This document shows, piece by piece, positions 4,586 through 5,830 of a DNA stretch of 5,830 nt. The position numbers were made by a program, and so were the translations under genes. The notes beneath the pieces were generated by a model, which was not told the DNA's origin, ran no database searches, and worked only from the letters and a program-made list of their open reading frames with translations. The stretch is from assembly GCA_030609785.1 (NCBI GenBank), contig JAUWTC010000194.1, forward strand, positions 1-5,830, given 5' to 3'. This stretch comes from Holophagae bacterium. Its GTDB lineage: Bacteria; Acidobacteriota; Thermoanaerobaculia; Thermoanaerobaculales; Sulfomarinibacteraceae. Numbering within the stretch: the first letter of the stretch is position 1; each line of letters begins with the position of its first letter.

Positions 4586-5242
4586 ATGACCGCAGTACTC
4601 GTAATCGCAACCATCGTTCTCTTCATCACCATCGACATCGTCAAGGTCCGGATGGGACACCGTAAGGAAGTCGGCGGACTCGTTCCCGTTCAGGCTTTTT
4701 CGGACATCCGGTTGCCGCAGGGCCTGTTCCTGGGCCAGCAGCATTCATGGGCGCGGCTGACATCCCTTGGTGAGTTGAAGGTCGGTATGGACGAACTCCT
4801 GACCCAGGCAATCGGAAAGGTCGATCGAGTGGAATTGCCCGACGTCGGAGGGAAAGTCTTTAAGGGCCAAACATTGGCAACCGTGTTTCATGGTGGCCGG
4901 CAGCTCAAAATCGCTTCGCCAATCGACGGTACCGTCGTGGTTGCCAACCAAGGTGTCGAACGGGATCCCGCTTCGATCACAGAGGACCCGTACGGGAGTG
5001 GCTGGCTCGCAACCGTCTGGCCCACTGAGCACGGTGAGGCGCTCAAGAGCCTGCGCGTCGGCGGCAGGGCAGTGAACTGGATGCGCAAGGAGACGCAGCG
5101 ATTCTGTGACTTCTTGGCGGTTGAGTCAGCGCCGAATGCAGTCGGTGCGGCTCTTGCTGACGGCGCCCATCCGGTTGTCGGGGCGGCTCTCGCCCTCGAC
5201 GACAAAGGCTGGGACGAATTCCAGAAGGAATTCATCAGCTGA
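4586..5242 (+). CDS. Membrane-anchored GcvH-like protein lacking the lipoyl lysine, copy 2
   Basis: Paralogue of the 3184-3843 product, 218 residues with one residue fewer after the membrane segment. Residues 3-20 form the hydrophobic anchor; GcvH-like blocks follow: HSW (53-55), KVGMDELLTQAIG (65-77), VELPDVGG (82-89), SPIDGTVV (111-118), EDPYGSGW (133-140). The lipoate-lysine position is G104 in FHGGRQLKI; K108 lies four residues away and is not equivalent. The C-terminus carries WMRKETQRF and LADGAHPVVGAALALDD, nearly equal to copy 1. ATG at 4586 follows GGGAGG by 5 nt; a longer frame would start before the sigma-54 promoter. It has its own promoter and terminator, so both copies can be expressed independently under the same kind of activator. 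The soluble domain could face cytoplasm or periplasm; basic residues RMGHRK after the segment suggest cytoplasm. Function is unknown. Confidence 0.86.
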   Translation: MTAVLVIATIVLFITIDIVKVRMGHRKEVGGLVPVQAFSDIRLPQGLFLGQQHSWARLTSLGELKVGMDELLTQAIGKVDRVELPDVGGKVFKGQTLATVFHGGRQLKIASPIDGTVVVANQGVERDPASITEDPYGSGWLATVWPTEHGEALKSLRVGGRAVNWMRKETQRFCDFLAVESAPNAVGAALADGAHPVVGAALALDDKGWDEFQKEFIS

Positions 5243-5264
5243 GTACTCAACAACTGGTCGGGGC

Positions 5265-5289
5265 AAAAGGGGGCAAAAGCCCCCTTTTT
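5265..5289 (+). terminator. Intrinsic terminator of GcvH-like copy 2
   Basis: GGGGGC (5269-5274), loop AAAA, GCCCCC (5279-5284), TTTTT. It is the copy 1 terminator with one loop change (GAAA to AAAA), again 22 bp after the stop. Confidence 0.93.
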
Positions 5290-5297
5290 CTTATTGA

Positions 5298-5329
5298 GGA
5301 AGCTGGGAGGCCAGGAGTCTGGGAAGCTG
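5298..5329. repeat. 8-bp tandem array, four units
   Basis: GGAAGCTG, GGAGGCCA, GGAGTCTG, GGAAGCTG; one base differs from the array at 3899-3930. Confidence 0.65.
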
Positions 5330-5350
5330 GAAAGCAAGGCAAGAAGGCAA

Positions 5351-5432
5351 TTCTCTCGCAAAGATCGCCAAGCACGCAAAGATGAGAGAAATAGTAATCC
5401 CTTGTGTTTCCTTCGCGCTCTTTGCGAGAGAA
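5351..5432. repeat. Inverted repeat with 14-bp perfect outer arms, CGCAAAGA type
   Basis: TTCTCTCGCAAAGA (5351-5364) is the exact inverse of 5419-5432; inward the arms continue with lower match (CGCCAAGCACGC against the inverse of TTTCCTTCGCG). Same repeat class as 3950-4146 but with a shorter centre and a different outer end. Confidence 0.7.
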
Positions 5433-5435
5433 AGT

Positions 5436-5459
5436 GTTCTCGTGCCGTCCGGCGTCACG
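5436..5459. repeat. 24-bp dispersed repeat, copy 2
   Basis: Matches 4149-4172 with one difference and, as there, follows the right arm of the TCTTTGCG inverted repeat. It leads straight into the GCGGGGC palindrome. Confidence 0.6.
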
Positions 5460-5460
5460 A

Positions 5461-5535
5461 TGCGGGGCAGGAGCCCCGCGCTCCCACCGCAGGGTTTAGG
5501 GCATCCTTTATGGAGCGCGGGGCTCCTGCCCCGCA
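5461..5535. repeat. 24-bp perfect inverted repeat made of nested palindromes
   Basis: The left arm 5461-5484 (TGCGGGGCAGGA, then GCCCCGCGCTCC) is the exact inverse of 5512-5535 around a 27-nt centre. Each arm is itself a hairpin, GCGGGGC-AGGA-GCCCCGC, so the element can fold as one long stem or as two small hairpins. No T-tract follows. Confidence 0.85.
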
Positions 5536-5614
5536 ACGGTGAACTCCCGGCGCCGGGCCGGCATTGGACCTATGGGCTCTCTGTGTTTTTGGGTACCCGA
5601 GTTCCGGCATTGCC

Positions 5615-5662
5615 TCTCAGCTTCTCAGCCTCCTAGCCTTCCAGCCTCCCAGCCTTCTTCCC
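5615..5662. repeat. 8-bp tandem array, six units, inverted orientation
   Basis: TCTCAGCT, TCTCAGCC, TCCTAGCC, TTCCAGCC, TCCCAGCC, TTCTTCCC. It is the inverse of the GGARGCTG arrays at 3899 and 5298 and is followed by TTGGCGTCTTGGCGGTTCAA, the end of the inverted-repeat class. Together 5298-5690 appears bounded by inverted ends. Confidence 0.65.
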
Positions 5663-5712
5663 TTGGCGTCTTGGCGGTTCAACTGCGTTTTCGTTTCGCC
5701 CAATAAACACGA

Positions 5713-5733
5713 TGCGGGGCTTGAAGCCCCGCA
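5713..5733. repeat. 21-bp palindrome GCGGGGCTT-G-AAGCCCCGC (with outer T/A)
   Basis: Perfect inverse repeat around a single G. CACGATGCGGGGC precedes it just as at 5455-5467, so it belongs to the same palindrome family as 5461-5535. It lies 28 bp past the stop of the minus-strand cytochrome gene and could help end that transcript, but the following T-tract is weak. Confidence 0.6.
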
Positions 5734-5760
5734 CCGGTTATCGCAGTCGAGAGTTGACAG

Positions 5761-5830
5761 TTACTTTTTCAGCTCTGGTCCCGCCGGGAGGGCTGCACGG
5801 CTGTGACAGTCCTCACAGCCGGTTGGAGCG
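5761..5830 (-). CDS. C-terminal end of a c-type cytochrome-like protein (5' part outside window)
   Basis: Only the last 22 complete codons and the TAA (5763-5761) are in the window. They read APTGCEDCHSRAALPAGPELKK. CEDCH is a CXXCH heme-attachment motif, which in family terms means covalent heme c after export to the periplasm. Its place close to the C-terminus suits a multiheme cytochrome, where the last heme motif often lies near the end. Because the visible part is so short, chance occurrence of the motif in a non-coding frame cannot be excluded, but the frame is open to the edge and reads as natural protein. Number of hemes and partners are not visible. Confidence 0.55.
   Translation of the reverse strand, partial: APTGCEDCHSRAALPAGPELKK

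Larger units (their letters stand above)
4304..5332 (+). repeat. Direct duplication, copy 2 (sigma-54 unit with GcvH-like gene)
   Basis: Counterpart of 2901-3933. The gene 3' end, terminator and 8-bp array are about 93% identical between copies over some 230 bp (17 differences counted by hand), clearly more than the upstream half of the genes. Confidence 0.8.

Noticed and set aside
5213..5222. GACGAATT in both GcvH-like genes as a half-site of the 21-bp operator
   Set aside because: It encodes the conserved DEF residues, lacks the second arm, and is fully explained by coding.
3899..5662. CRISPR array from the 8-bp repeats
   Set aside because: Units are 8 bp, contiguous and degenerate, with no spacers.
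1..5830. tRNA, rRNA, integrase or transposase genes
   Set aside because: None seen on either strand.

Overview
The window looks like a chromosomal stretch from an uncultured Gram-negative bacterium. Evidence is the GC-rich coding sequence, two near-consensus sigma-54 (-24/-12) promoters, a signal-peptide beta-propeller protein, the tail of a c-type cytochrome, and intergenic repeats of the kind frequent in Desulfobacterota and some Acidobacteriota (CGCAAAGACGC-type inverted repeats, short tandem 7-9 bp arrays, GCGGGGC/GCCCCGC palindromes). The phylum is an inference; no rRNA or marker gene is present.

Layout. 1-640 (minus): 5' part of a secreted NHL/SMP-30-like beta-propeller gene with a GTG start, running off the left edge. 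641-1202: long intergenic region with a candidate sigma-70 promoter, three hairpins and two short tandem arrays, no credible gene. 1203-2830 (minus): a two-gene phospholipid unit, a YegS/BmrU-type lipid (diacylglycerol) kinase followed by a PlsC-type acyltransferase. Both would feed phosphatidic acid, one by phosphorylating diacylglycerol and one by acylating lysophosphatidate. The same 21-bp palindrome lies against the -10 box of the kinase and again between the two genes, so one unseen repressor (TetR-like by form of the site) may control both.

2901-5332 (plus): a head-to-tail duplication of a unit of about 1.03 kb, repeated with an offset of about 1.40 kb. Each copy has an upstream conserved block, an IHF-like site, a sigma-54 promoter, an untranslated leader of about 100 nt with a hairpin beside the ribosome binding site, one gene for a membrane-anchored GcvH-like (lipoyl-domain fold) protein, and a strong intrinsic terminator. 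Both proteins lack the lysine that carries lipoate in true H proteins. Each copy is trailed by a composite interspersed repeat.

5333-5760: repeat-dense intergenic DNA, including a 24-bp perfect inverted repeat built from nested palindromes. 5761-5830 (minus): last 22 codons of a gene with a CXXCH heme motif, cut by the right edge.

The most interesting items are the twin sigma-54-controlled, lysine-less GcvH-like genes and the shared operator of the phospholipid pair.
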